64,000 bases of DNA from Camillea tinctor (Eukaryota; Ascomycota; Sordariomycetes; Xylariales; Xylariaceae): contig MU394058.1 in NCBI GenBank assembly GCA_022578605.1, forward strand, positions 248,001-312,000, given 5' to 3'. Shown piece after piece: positions 11,405-24,090 of the stretch. Made by a program: the position numbers and the translations under genes. Below the pieces are notes generated by a model, which saw only the letters and a list, made by a program, of their open reading frames with translations, was not told where the DNA came from and ran no database searches. The stretch's first letter is position 1; each line of letters starts with the position of its first letter.

Positions 11405-14400
11405 TTTTAGAGGTATAAAACGTGGCAAGCTATAAGTATATTTATTTATGCAAGTATATTTACATTTATTAAAGTTATTTTTTGCTTTTAAGGCTTATTA
11501 TTTTTTAATTAGTAGCTGCTATAAGCTAATTTTGCTAATTTGCTATTATATAATTTTATTTTAATTTATTGTTTTTAAAGGAGTATTAAAAAGTTTTTTT
11601 CGTTTTTAAGTAGTGTTTTATGCCTTAATAAGCTATTATTTAAACTATATAGCTATTATTTAGTAAATAATAAATAATTTTAAAAACTTTTTTTATAATT
11701 TCGTGTTTTTTATTTATTTAAAATTAATTATTATAAAATAAAAGTATTATTTCCTTTATTATTTTATAGCTTTATAAAAGCTACTATTTTTAACTTTTTG
11801 TTTTTGTTTTTTAATGCTGCTTTTAACATTTGCTATTTTTTTTTATTTTACTAATTATAACACTATTTTTTTTAAGCTTAAAAAGCAGGCATATTTAGTT
11901 AAAGTAGCTTATAACTACGTAAAATTTTTAAAATTTTAATAAGTTTTAAATTAGTTATATTTAATATGCGTATTTATTGTTTAAGTTAATAAGCTTTAAT
12001 TAGTATAGCTTTATTAAATAGCTATATTTGCTTTATTTGCTATTATTTAGCTTTATTATAAGTTTTAAAGATTTAAATTAATTTTTTAACATTATTAAGT
12101 TATTAATATAATATATTATGTATTTTAAAGTTTTGCATTATATTTTTAATAAAAACAAAATATAAATATAATAAATTTTTAAGTTATAATGTTAAAATCG
12201 TTTATAATATTAACTATAGTTTTTATAAATTAATATAGTATTAAAGTATTAGTTAAAAGTTTTTTTAAAAAGTAAAAATGCTTAAAATTATTTTTTTAAG
12301 CTATAAGTAATTTTTATAAACTAAAAACCGCTAAAAATGTTAGCATTTTTTTACTTGCTATTTATTTAGTTTTATATATAAAATTTAACTATTACTTTAA
12401 TATTTGCTACAATTAATGCTATATTAAGGTTTATAAAGCTATTAATAGCTTTTAATTTTATAAAAAAGTTAACTTTTTTATTGCTTTTTATTTTACAATA
12501 ATTAAAGCTTTATTTAAAAGTTATATTATAAGTTTTAATAAGTTTATAAATAACTATAAATACTTTTTAAAAAGTAATTAAAGCATTTTTTTAAGCGTTT
12601 TATATAGCAGCTATATTATTTGCATATAAAGTAATTTAATTTATAAAAAAACGTTTAATTGCTTTTTATAAGCTTTTAAAAGCTTTTAAAGCTTTAATAT
12701 TAAATATTACTTTATAAGTATTTATGTTTTTATTAACTGTTATAACTTTTTTTTAGCTTTAATATATTATATATTTATAATTTAAGCTTTTTTTATTTTT
12801 AAACTTATTTAAAAATACTATAATTTTTTAAAAAGCTTTTATTATAAACTATTATATAAATAATTTAACTACTTTTTTTTTATTAATTTTTTTTATAAAG
12901 TTTATTTTAAAGCTTTTATTAAACTATAAAAAATATAAAACATTATATTTTATTAGTAAAAAAAGCTAATTAGCTAATTATAAGCCTATTAAAGCTTTTT
13001 ATAGTTTTTTTGCTTTTTTACTTTTAATTATTTTTTTTAAAATAATTTTAAAAGCTAATAAATAACCTTTATATATTATTTATAATTTATATACGTACTT
13101 ATACTTAACTTAATTAAATATTATTTTAGCTATAAATATGCTTATTACTATAAATAATACATTTTTAAAAAACGTTTTTTATATTAAGAAAATTTTTTTA
13201 ATTGCTTTAATTAAAGCTTTTTATATTAATATTATATACTTTTTTAACTAAATATTAATAAACTTTTAATAAGTATTAATTATTTTTTTAACAAAAGTTT
13301 TTTAATTTTTATACTATACTTTATTGCTATATAATAATATTAATAGCAAAATAGTTTTTATTACTTTATAAAAGTTTATAGCAAAAAAACCTTTAATTAT
13401 AGCAAATAAAGCTTTAATATAATTAAAAATTTTTATAGTTTTAATTATTTTTATTTTTACATGCTTTTTATACTTTAACTTTTTATTTAAATATACTTTT
13501 AATTATTTTAAAGCAATAAAAGCTTTTAAAGTATTAAAATTTTATATAAAAATAAGTTTAATTTTAATATTATTTATTAAATTAATAATTAAGTTAAATT
13601 GTTTTTTTTTTAATAAAGTAAATAATTTTTATTTTTTTTAAACTAAAAGCTATTTTATTAAGTTTACTATATTTAAAAATTTTATTTATTTTTTTTAAGT
13701 AACTTTAATACTATTTATTAATGTTTTTTTATATGTAAAAACCGCTATATTGTTAACATATTTCTATTTAAAAAAGTTTTTTTTTATTAATTTATAAAAA
13801 TATAGCATATATAGCATAAAAAACTAAAAAAAGCTTTAAAAAGTTTTATATATAACTTTTTTAAAAAGTATAATAAAAGCTTTTAAACAAATAAATATTT
13901 AACAGCTTAATAAAAAGCTTTTAATTAGCTTAATAACAATATTTAGCTAACTTTATTTTATTATTTTGCTAAGTAGCCTATTTTTTAAAAAAGCATTAAA
14001 AGCTTTTTAAACATTTAAAATTATTAATATAACTTTTTAACTATTTATTAATGTTAATTTTATATTATAAGTAAAATTAACTATTAAATTAATAGTTAAT
14101 TTTTTAAAAATTGCTTTAACGTATTAAAAGTTAATAAGTTTTATTTATAATACTATTTATACTATTTTTTTAACTACTACTTTTTTTAAGCTTTTTTTTA
14201 AACATAATAATAAAGTTATAAGTTTTTAAACTTTATAAATAAAAAAGTTAGTTTTTTTAACTTTAAGCATTATTATTACCTCTTTATTTTTTTATATAAT
14301 AAAGTAATAATTAAATATAAAGCAGTATTTTAACAATTATTTATAATATTTCCTTATAGCAAACTAAACTGCTTTAAAGTATTTAATAATAATAGCGTTA

Positions 14401-17400
14401 ATTTTTAAAATTATTAACAATATTTTAATAGCATATCTTTTTACTTTTTTTATTATTATATTAATATTTTAAAGCAGCTATATTATAAATTATTTATTTC
14501 GTTTTATTTTTAAAAAGTCGTTTTTTAAATTATAATAAAATAAAATAGCTTTTATAAAGTATTTAGCTTTTTAAAAAAAGTTTACTATAACTTATAACTT
14601 TATTATTAATAAAAAAGCATAAACTTTTTATTTCTTTTTATACTAATTAATTACTTAAATTAAATGCTTATTTATTATTACGTTATTAATTTAGCTTTAT
14701 TAGTAGTTTTTTTTAGCTTTTTTAATAACTATAAAGAACTTTTTGCAAAAAAAGCAGTTAAAGGTTTTTTTATTAGTTTTTTGCCACTTTTTTTATACAA
14801 TTTAATATTTTTTTATTTATTATAAAGCAAATTTCTTTATTATATAATACGCTTTATTTATTACTTTAATACTATTTAATAATAAACTTAAAAAAGCTTT
14901 TATTGCTTTATTTATACTTATTTAAATAAAAATAATAAAAAAAAAGTTATAAGTTTTAAAGTATATTAAATTATAAAGTTTTTTTAATTTTTTTTTTTTT
15001 AATTTTTTATAATTTAATTTTTTTAAAAAGTAGTTTTTTTTTTTTTTTTAAATTATAACCTTTAATAATAAGTAGTTCGATTTAATAATAAGCTTTTTTA
15101 CTATTAATGCTTTTATAAATAATATATTAAAAAATAAAAAGTTTAATACGTATTTATTTTTATATATTAGTTTTTTTAATTGTTTTATATAGTATATATT
15201 TATTTAAATAAACCAGTTTACTATACACTAGCTTTTATATAATATATAAGTGCTTAATTTTTAATTTAAATATTAAACATTAACATTTTTTACTATTAAG
15301 CAGTTTTTTAAAAGTTTAAAAGCTTTAAAGTATTTTATAATAAATTTTATAGTAAGCTTTTTATAATAGTTTAAAAAAGCATATTTATTAACATTTAATT
15401 ATATTAAGTTTTTATAATAAATTAATTATTTCTTTTTTATTAATAAACGCAATGTTTTTTTAATATATATTATTACTTTAAAACAATTTTTTTTTTAAGT
15501 ATTTTAAGTATTTATAAGCTTATAAATATAATACTTTATATAAGTTTAAATGCAATTATTGTTTTATTTAAATATTTATAATTTAATTACTATAATAATG
15601 TTTATACTTTTTATTTAATAGCATTGTAAAAAAGCAATATATACTACTTATAACTTATTAATATTATACATTGCTATATTAATAAATTTAAAAGTTACAA
15701 GCTTATAATAAGCTTTTTTTTTAAGCATTAAATCTTATAAAAGTATTTTTTAAATTTTATTATAATTAAATCTTATTAATAGCTTGTTTAACTACTATTT
15801 TAGCGTTAAATTTTTTGCTTATTTTTTTAAACTTTTTTATAAATATTAATATTAATATTATTAGCTTAAATATTTTTAAAAAAAAAACATAAGTAACTAT
15901 AATGCTATTTATTACTATTACTTTATTTTTTAAGTTTATTTTAAGCATTAAAAAAAATACTAATAAATAATAATAAAAGTTTTAAAAGTGTTAAAAAAGC
16001 TACTTTTTTATTACTTTTACTTTATTATTTTTATTAAAGCAAAAAATTTTTATTTAATAATAATATAAATGTTATTACTTTTATAAAAGCATTTTTTATA
16101 ATATATTATTAATTGCTAGCTTTTTTAATAGCTTTAATTTTAATTTATTTTAAAAAAATTATTATATCGTTTATTTAGCAAAGTTTATAAAAATAATTAT
16201 TATAATTTATTAAAAAAAAGCTAAAATAATTAACGCACTTTAAAAGCTATTAACATTAACTTTAAAGCATTAATTTATAATATTTAAGTTTTTTTTTGCA
16301 ATTATAGTATAAAGTTTTTTTACTGCAATATTTAATAAAGTAATACCTTTAACACTTAAAATTGTAATAAGTAATATAAACTAACTTTTTTATTTTTTAA
16401 GCTATATTATTTATTAAAAATAAACAAAACTTTTTAATTAGTTTTTTAAAAATTATTACTTAAGTAGCAATAACAATAATTAAGTTTATTTTATTTTTTA
16501 ATATATATATATTTATTAGCATTTATTTAACTTAAAGCTTAATTTTTTTAATTATTATTTTAAAAAATATAGTTAAAAAGCTTTTAGTAAAAAAGTTTAC
16601 TATAATAGCTAACATTTTAAGCATTATATAAACAATTTATTTTTTTAAAATATTTATTAAAATAACTTTAAAAATATTTTATATAACTACTTTTTTTTTA
16701 TTTTTTAACAGTTAGTTTTTTATATTTAAATTTATTATTTTAATTACTTAACTTATTTTTATAAGTTAAACGTTTTTAATAACGCTTAAAAAAAGCTTTA
16801 ATTAGCTTAATAATGTAATTTAAACCATATATAGCAAAAGTTAATTAATTAATTTAGCTTAAAATAGCTAAATTAAAACATAAATATTAATTTTAAATGT
16901 TAAAAGTTTAATAAAAAATACTTTATTTTAAGCAATTAATATTTACGTGTTAAAAACGTATTTTTTAAAAAGTTTAAAAGTTTATTTTAGTTAATTTAGC
17001 TTAACTTTTTACTTTATTACGTTAATATATAAAATAATTAATATACTTTAAAGTTTTAAGCTAATAATTTTAATTTTAACTTATATATTAATAAAGTAAA
17101 GTAGCGTTATAAATTAGCTATTAAATTATACGTATATAAAAGCGTTAAAGTGTTAACTTAAAATTTTAATATATTTTTTAATAACTTTTTAATAATTAAT
17201 TTAACTATTTCCTTTAAAAAAGCAAATAAAATTATTTAAAGCTATTATTAACTTAATAATAACTTTTTTTTATATTTTAAACTTTTATTTAAACTTAATA
17301 TACTACTTATTAATTATGTTTTGCAATAAAAACTTTATATTAATAACGTTTTTAATATTTTTTTTAACTATATTTAGCTTTAAAAATAGCTTAATGCTTT

Positions 17401-17620
17401 ATAACTTAGCTTTTTTACGCTTTTAAAAGTTAATTATTGCTAATATTTTTAGCAGTGTTTTTGCCGTATATAAATGTTAAAATATTATAATTAAACGTAA
17501 TAATGTTATAAGTAGCATTTAAATAAAAAGTAGTAATTTTTACTTAAACTGCCTTTTTAGTATTTTAGCGTTATTGCTAAAATTATTAGCGTTATTAATG
17601 TTTTTAATGTATTTCTTGCG
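11405..17620. repeat. Extreme AT-rich island, probable RIP-mutated repeat DNA
   Basis: About 6.2 kb is almost entirely A and T. The remaining G is mostly preceded by A (AAGC, AGT) and the remaining C mostly followed by T (GCT, ACT); CpA and its complement TpG are rare. This is the residue expected after repeat-induced point mutation (CpA to TpA) of a duplicated element. No frame over 61 codons survives, so the parent sequence cannot be identified; retrotransposon DNA is the usual target. The edges are sharp on both sides, with normal composition within about 100 bases. A centromere core or other heterochromatic AT block is an alternative reading. Confidence 0.8.
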
Positions 17621-20526
17621 CTGCTACTAACAGTAGTAAGCGCACAGATAATAAATAGAAGGAAAGGTGCGTTCTTTATGTAATATCAAGTCAATGAGCC
17701 ACCAATTTCGCCATACCGATGGCCGTAATGATATCCAAAAGATTATCATAATTTTATAGCTAATTGACTATCATAATTTACACCCTATGTGGGAAGAAAG
17801 CATCAACGTTACGCGAGGAGCTAGAACCAAAAACACACGTCAATGCGGGACGTCTATATCATTTATCAGTAATAATTGTGCTCCTAATTCTTAGCGCTCA
17901 ATTCTCGGATTCCAACCTTCGAACTCTTTGACGGAGGTTATAATATCTATAGTTGTATAAATGGCCACGGCCACTGATTATAACACCCCTTTAATACCTG
18001 TATTAAATAAATCCGTATGAAAACGATCCCCTATGAGACCATAGGATAGTTCGGTGATGTTTACGTCGTCACGCCATAGTAAAAGCATCTGTCTTTAGCT
18101 CTTTTAATTTTGCCTGCGGCTTGGTCCGGATGCACTCATAATTAAATCCCTTTGTGTACGTGAGGAACTTAAACCAGTTATGCCCGTAGTATTGACCCAT
18201 TTCTGTAGAATAGCCTCGTTATCTCCAACCTACCTAGTTAGTTTATACTTTTAAGCCTAGCCGCATCACCTACGTATTACACAAGATGTTGGCAACTAGC
18301 TGCCTCTATCACAATAGTTCAGATTGTGTACAATATTATCTGATATACCTACTATTTAATAGACTCGGTCAAGTATTTCCCTTTTTCTATCAGAAGGGAT
18401 GATATATCGCGGGGTACATGACAGTCCATACGTCGTAAAAAAATATAGGTACCTCTTTGAGCCATAAGTTACCGTATTATAGGTAGATCTGGTTCTAGTT
18501 CCCTGCGTAATAGAATTGTGTTAATCTAGGTCCTCGCAAAGCTCCCTGTGATAATGCTTAAGTAGCTTATTTATGATACGGATTCCTAGAACCCTGACTC
18601 GCTATGAGATTGTCAGCACTTGTATGTCTAGAAAGTTTCGACTAACTATTTTGTACTTTGATATTTTTAACACGAATACATTTTACGTAGTATTGGATAA
18701 GACCATACTTTGCTCTGTCTCTTAAACATCCAGACTCTCCCTGGACATATAATATTACCAAGAGTTAACGATGGGATGTTAGGGTGAGTAATGGGAATAC
18801 TTTCAATAAACATATTCTCGGTTTTACCGAGTTGGACACTGGCTTGTTGCACTTTCTTGGAAGTTTTGTATAGAACTATTTATATGACGATTCCAAGCTC
18901 GGAGGTTCCTGATTTTGAGGCTGGAATTCCTATCCTAATTTTCATTCGTAGAAAGGGTCTTCCTATAGAAGCTATCCAGATCTATGAAAAAAGGATGACA
19001 AATGTATTCAAGGCGGATCTACATCTTTAACCCCGAGTATGGAATGTAGAGGAATGTGATGCATAAAGTAAGATAAGGTACACAGATCGATCGTCGCACT
19101 AGGCGCCATGGTGAGAACCGTTGATCCGAGCGATGGCTGGCTACTAGTACACAGTTATAACCGGGGATAGTTGTATAGACCAATCACGGAACTTCGAGGG
19201 ATTAGGGGGCTCGCTATGTCAACCACTACCAGAACCTAGAAAAACGCATAAGCTGATATAACTAAGCCCTAAAAAAGAATACCAAGATATCAGAGAGCTA
19301 TGGATAGACCAGACCAGAATAGAGAGAAGTAGACTGAATATTCTTTAAAATTCCATGATCCCACAGGTTATCGTATCATCTCTTCTGTAAATCACCTGCC
19401 TATGTAGCTTCAATAGCAACCTATAGGAGTAGTATCTAAGTCTACTAGGGCCAGGGATGGTCTTCTTCAGATCATGAAACTACGTGTCTCGTGCATGGAG
19501 CGTGGAGGGCTTTGTATCCGACTGGTGGACCATAACTTTCGTAAGGGCTGTAGGTGAGCACTCATCTCAACACACACCACGGATGATATGTTTGTGAAGT
19601 GTGACATTACTGTTTGCTTGATGTGGTAGTTTTTGCGCCCCGTTGCTGCATGTTGAGTTGTGTTGATATTACCAAGTGTTACGAACATTTCGGGATCGAT
19701 CATGTACGATTTTTTTTTTCACTCTTGCTGTCCCCCTTCCCCCCTTTTCCTAAGTGCCCCCCCGGGAAGTTGGAATTCATCGCTGATTTTTTCAGAGGAT
19801 GAGACCGACCGGCAGGAGTCTCGCCTGACTTGATTTACTTCCTTGATTTGATTGACCTATCTTATCCTTAGGGCGGATGGACACCGGAGAATAGGATCTA
19901 GCTTGACTAGTATCTTCTGGGATATGTTTACATGTATGGAACTTCTATTATACACCAGTTAGCACTAAAGGAGTGTCGCTGCGATGGTTCGGGCTGACGG
20001 AGGATATTGTTCAAGTTGGACTACTTATAACACAATCATCGATCCAGCCTCTGTAATTGTCTCTTGTAAGTGCTTGATTTTGGGTTATTTCCGTAGATAT
20101 TCCAAAAGGTATATTTCCTGGTACACGTAGGAGAGATGGCTGCATGCTACTCGAGGTATTCTGTATAGATGATATGCTCACACAACAATTCATTTGCTCC
20201 ACCCCCTTTCCCCTTTTTTATTTTATTTATTTATTTCTGTGATGGGGCATGTCCCAGCGACGTAAGCTGTTACTTTCGTCGCCTTGCTGGTAGGCTAAAG
20301 CAGGGCTGAACAAGTATGGCTAGGTGGATATGTAGCTTATGTATGACCCCATTATTGTCGAAATGGATACCTAGTCCGATCGATTCCATGCAGCTGTATT
20401 CAAGCCTGAGGTGTGGATGGATGTAGAGTAATAGTACCCGTATGGTTCACCAACACATACATGTGGAGTACCTTAGGTTCCAGAGGGTGACATGCGTTCG
20501 GGACCGGTGAAACTACCCAGAGAAAG

Positions 20527-20613
20527 ATATGTATATGTATGTGTATATATATGTGTGTATATATATGTGTGTGTATATATATGTGTGTGTATATATATGT
20601 GTGTGTATATATA

Positions 20614-20644
<31 letters not shown>

Positions 20645-20660
20645 ATGTATATAAGTATGT
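20527..20660 (+). repeat. TG/TA microsatellite
   Basis: Alternating TGTGTG and TATATA blocks form a compound repeat with an approximate 20-base higher-order period (TATATATATGTGTGTG-type units). Both strands stay open as ORFs of repeated Tyr/Val/Cys or Thr/His/Ile, which is an artefact of the repeat. Confidence 0.85.
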
Positions 20661-21822
20661 AACTTGGAAGACAAAAGGTAGGTATAAGAAGGCTTGGGTA
20701 TATCAAATCAGCTGCAGTGAGACGGTTCTACCAGTTTCGAATGTAATCAGTCGGTAATCAAATAAGCAGGGAGTAACATGAAGTAATATCCATATAGAGA
20801 GTCGTTTGATAAGTCGTTTGGTCGTTTGTCAGATTTACTTACACCTGGGAAATAGGGGTGCATAGTTTAACGTGGGGGGAAGGGGGGGGAAGGGGGGAAA
20901 GAAAAGGGAAGGAAAACATACCTATCGTCTTACCTGAGATGGGGGGGCAGAGAAAGGAGACATTCTAATGAAAGAGAATTGGGTTAAAAAGGTTGAAGGT
21001 AGGTAACTTACAAGGTTAAGGTGGTTTAAAGGTTGAGTCAATAGGTACTAGGTTAGGTTAATAGGTACCTAGGTAAGTAGATTTCGGCAGATGGAATCGA
21101 GATTGGGAAATCGACAAGTCAGGCTTGACCCATATGTATAAAGTCCTGGGCCATGAAACCTACATTTATAGGTAGGTACAGTTTACCTACATACCTAACC
21201 TAGAGGTTGTAAAAGCTGGAGCTGTGTCCATGTGTGAGCTCCTTACAAGATCCTTTCAGGTGGGGCGAAAATAAAACAACCCCACGTTGACCCCTACAGA
21301 TTTTCCTGGAGGGGCGCGCGGAGGGGTGCCGAGGGGTCCTTTGGGTTCTGAGAAGACCTGTGGGGACCAACCCCTCCCTAAGGTCAATCAGGTCAATCAA
21401 GCAAGCTGCGGAACACCGGCGGAAGGGTGATGATGTAGTTGGTTGACACCTCATTCGTCAGTGGTTTTGCAGTATTATACCTACCTACCTAGGTACATAT
21501 TTTTATTTTATTTTAATTCCTGTGTCACTTTCTTCAAGGCAGCCGACAGTACATTCACCGTCCAATACTTAACACTACATAATCCCTACCCTCTAAATAT
21601 CTTCCACTCCTAGGTATCACCTTAAGTACTTTACCTGCTCTCTACTTCACTTCTTTCGTGGTCCCCGACTCGGAGTGTGCTCTTTGCCGCCTTTTCATTC
21701 CCTTTATACTTACTACCCATACCTTTTTTTTCTTTCTTGATTTCTTTTTCTTTTCTACCCTCCGCCGACATCTCCTTCCTCTCTCTCCCTCTCCCGGGCC
21801 TATTCTTTATTACGCTCAATTC

Positions 21823-21850
21823 TTTTTTTTTTTTTTTTTTAAAAAAAAAA
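21823..21850 (+). repeat. T18-A10 homopolymer junction in the DDI1 leader region
   Basis: Eighteen T followed directly by ten A, 46 bases before the DDI1 start. If transcribed it could pair as a 10-bp A-U hairpin with almost no loop; it may equally be a nucleosome-excluding promoter tract. Confidence 0.8.
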
Positions 21851-21896
21851 TAAATTGTGTCGTCAACCTGTTCACCAAAGCCCCTTCTCCTCCAAG

Positions 21897-23413
21897 ATGT
21901 GCGTGACCTACTTTTTCCCGTTTAACTTCTGCTATGCTACTAGCATTGCAACAAGACTAACTCTTTTGCGTGTGCAGGCGCATCACTCTGAGCGTGAATA
22001 ACCCCGAGGTCGAGGAGACGGATCTCCGCCTCGTCACCCTCGAGGTCTTCCCCGATATGACCCTCGGCGCACTTCGCAGTTCTATCGAGGCCGAGGGCAT
22101 ACCTGCATCGGCCCAACACCTCTACCACAATGGCCAACTAATTACCGACAACTCCAAGACCCTACAAGAGCTGGAAATCTTCGATGGCGACATGCTTGCT
22201 CTCCACGTCCGAGATATGCAGGGTAGTGTTGCGGCTGGTCAGCGGGAACAGCAGCAGCAACAGCCCCAGAGAAGAACTGGTTCCATGTCGCAAGACCCCG
22301 AACTCATTCGGTTGCAGGTTCTGGGAGATCCTAGACTTAGAGCAGAGCTGGAGAGAGCCAACCCCCAGCTGGCTGGTGCCCTGGAAAACCCCCAGCACTT
22401 TGCACAGTTGTTCCAGGCCAGCGCGAACCACCAGGAGGAGGCCCGCCGAGCTCGGATACGGGAAATAGAAGCCTTGAACAATGACGAGTTTAATCCCGAG
22501 TCCCAGGCCAAGATCGAAGATATGATTCGTCAGCAAGGCGTTATGGAGAATCTTCAGAATGCCATGGAATACAACCCCGAATGTAAGGCGCCTTGACCTT
22601 CCTTCAGCTCTCCCCTTTTCAGTTAGCTCCATCTCTCATCTCTCACCTGCATCCACATCCACATCTATATCCACGCTTACTAACTTACTGCCTACCTATT
22701 CCACAGCTTTCGGCCGAGTACATTTGCTCTATGTCGATGTCAAGGTCAATGGCGTGAAAGTGAAGGCCCTGGTCGATTCTGGCGCCCAGGCCACCATCAT
22801 GTCACCGTCTTGTGCCGAGGCATGTAACATCATGCGTCTTGTAGACAGGCGCTTCGCTGGTGTTGCCCGTGGAGTAGGTACTGCCAACATTATTGGCCGT
22901 GTTCACTACACCATGCTGCAGGTCGGTACGAAACATCTCCCTGCCGCTTTTACGGTTATGGAGGGCAAGGCAGTCGACCTCCTGCTGGGATTGGATATTC
23001 TCAAGGGTCACCAAGCTACTATCGACCTGGCTCGGAACAAGCTCATTATCCAGGGCGAGGAGGTAGAGTTCTTGGGTGAGTCGGACATTCCCAAGGAGAC
23101 GGAAGAGGCAGTCAATGAGGAGCCCACTGTTCAAGGGCCTGGTGGAACAACTATTGGTGCTCGGTCCGGTGCAGTCACGGCGCCTTCAGCTTCGTCTTCG
23201 GGGCCTTCAGCAGCTTCATCATCTGCGGGACCGTCGCGACCCGCTGCCCCAGCCATACGTCCCCAAGCTCAACCTCAGCCACGACGCGTCTTCCCGGAAA
23301 ATGACATCAACACTTTGATCGCATTGGGTTTTGATAGACAGGCGGCCATCAATGCTCTGGAGGCGACGGGAGGCAACGTCGAATATGCTGCTGGCCTCCT
23401 ATTCCAGAACTAG
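21897..23413 (+). CDS. DDI1: DDI1: ubiquitin-like, retroviral-type aspartyl protease, UBA shuttle protein
   Basis: Proteasome shuttle and ubiquitin-directed aspartyl protease of cytosol and nucleus. Exons 21897-21898, 21978-22582 and 22707-23413 give 437 residues. The ATG is split: AT, a 79-base intron (donor GTGCGT, branch ACTAAC near 21956, acceptor GCAG), then G. Only this join gives the conserved start MRITLSV in frame; the unsplit ATG read into the next exon meets stops. The N-terminal ubiquitin-like domain spans about 1-75, a Gln-rich linker and helical middle follow, and the RVP domain has its catalytic site VDSGA at D226. A Ser/Ala/Pro-rich linker leads to a C-terminal UBA domain (about 400-437, MGF-type loop as LGF). 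The second intron (22583-22706) joins NPE to SFGRVHLLYV. Convergent with RRP8. Confidence 0.95.
21899..21977 (+). other. Intron splitting the DDI1 start codon
   Basis: The intron lies between the second and third base of the ATG. Donor GTGCGT fits the fungal GTRNGT consensus, a CTAAC branch site sits about 18 bases before the acceptor, and the length is typical. Unspliced RNA would begin ATG TGC GTG and run in a different frame, so translation of DDI1 needs splicing. Confidence 0.85.
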
Positions 23414-24090
23414 TCGTGGCTACACTATTTGCACTTGAAACGACGAGCCGGCAGCCGACTTATGACGGAACAGCACGGACACAATGTCTTTTCGACAGCG
23501 ATAGGGGTAGCCACTTTTCCACCTGGGAAGGGACGTAATTTGTCGTGGGAAAGCCTGCTAGAACTGCCAATATCAGCCCTGCCGCAGTGCTTCCGCCAAT
23601 ACATTCCCCAATACATTCCCTCACCCGCCGGATATTGGAGTATGTTGGATCATCATTTTTGCATCCACCGTGAGAGCAATACGATGCGTATGTGACTAGT
23701 CATCTGCTTTTAGATCAGACGTGCTTCAGGGTATAGATGGCACAGGCCCAGATCTTGGAGTAGGTGTGGAAAACCTAGCTTCCTCTTGCGTTGCTTAGAA
23801 CTGCCTCGGACATAGGCTATAGATGTACTCTTTTTTTTTCTACTTGCGTGGTTAGGTGAGTTTAGGTAGGCAACACCTCTACGCGGAATTAAATAAAAGC
23901 AAAAAGAAAACTTGTTTTTAACTTTGATTTTTTTTTTTATCTATTACGGTTTGATTCGAGTTGTTCCCCTTCATTTTATAACGAAGATTATGTTGTGCTC
24001 TAAAATAGAAGTTCTTTTTCCCCCCCTTCTCTCTAGGTTAAGACATATGTAAGCTATTTCTACTACTTTCTGCTACTATGGTTACTACAA
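23414..24090. other. 3' spacer between convergent DDI1 and RRP8
   Basis: Untranslated ends of the two genes, with T-rich tracts near 23829 and 23928-23939. No additional gene is supported. Confidence 0.6.

Larger units (their letters stand above)
17621..21896. other. Gene-free region right of the AT-rich island, up to DDI1
   Basis: I recognise no gene. Short frames such as 18791-19030 (+) and 19467-19703 (-) match nothing I know. The region contains a TG/TA microsatellite (about 20527-20660), G-rich and A/G-rich patches near 20875-20960, and TACCTAGGTA palindromes at 21066-21075 and 21486-21495. The last few hundred bases are C/T-rich and should include the DDI1 promoter and leader. Confidence 0.5.

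Noticed and set aside
15766..15948. Ile/Lys/Asn-rich frame in the AT-rich island
   Set aside because: Random open frame in extreme AT composition, expected by chance.
20473..20757. Overlapping ORFs with Tyr/Val/Cys or Thr/His/Ile repeats on both strands
   Set aside because: Direct translation of the TG/TA microsatellite.
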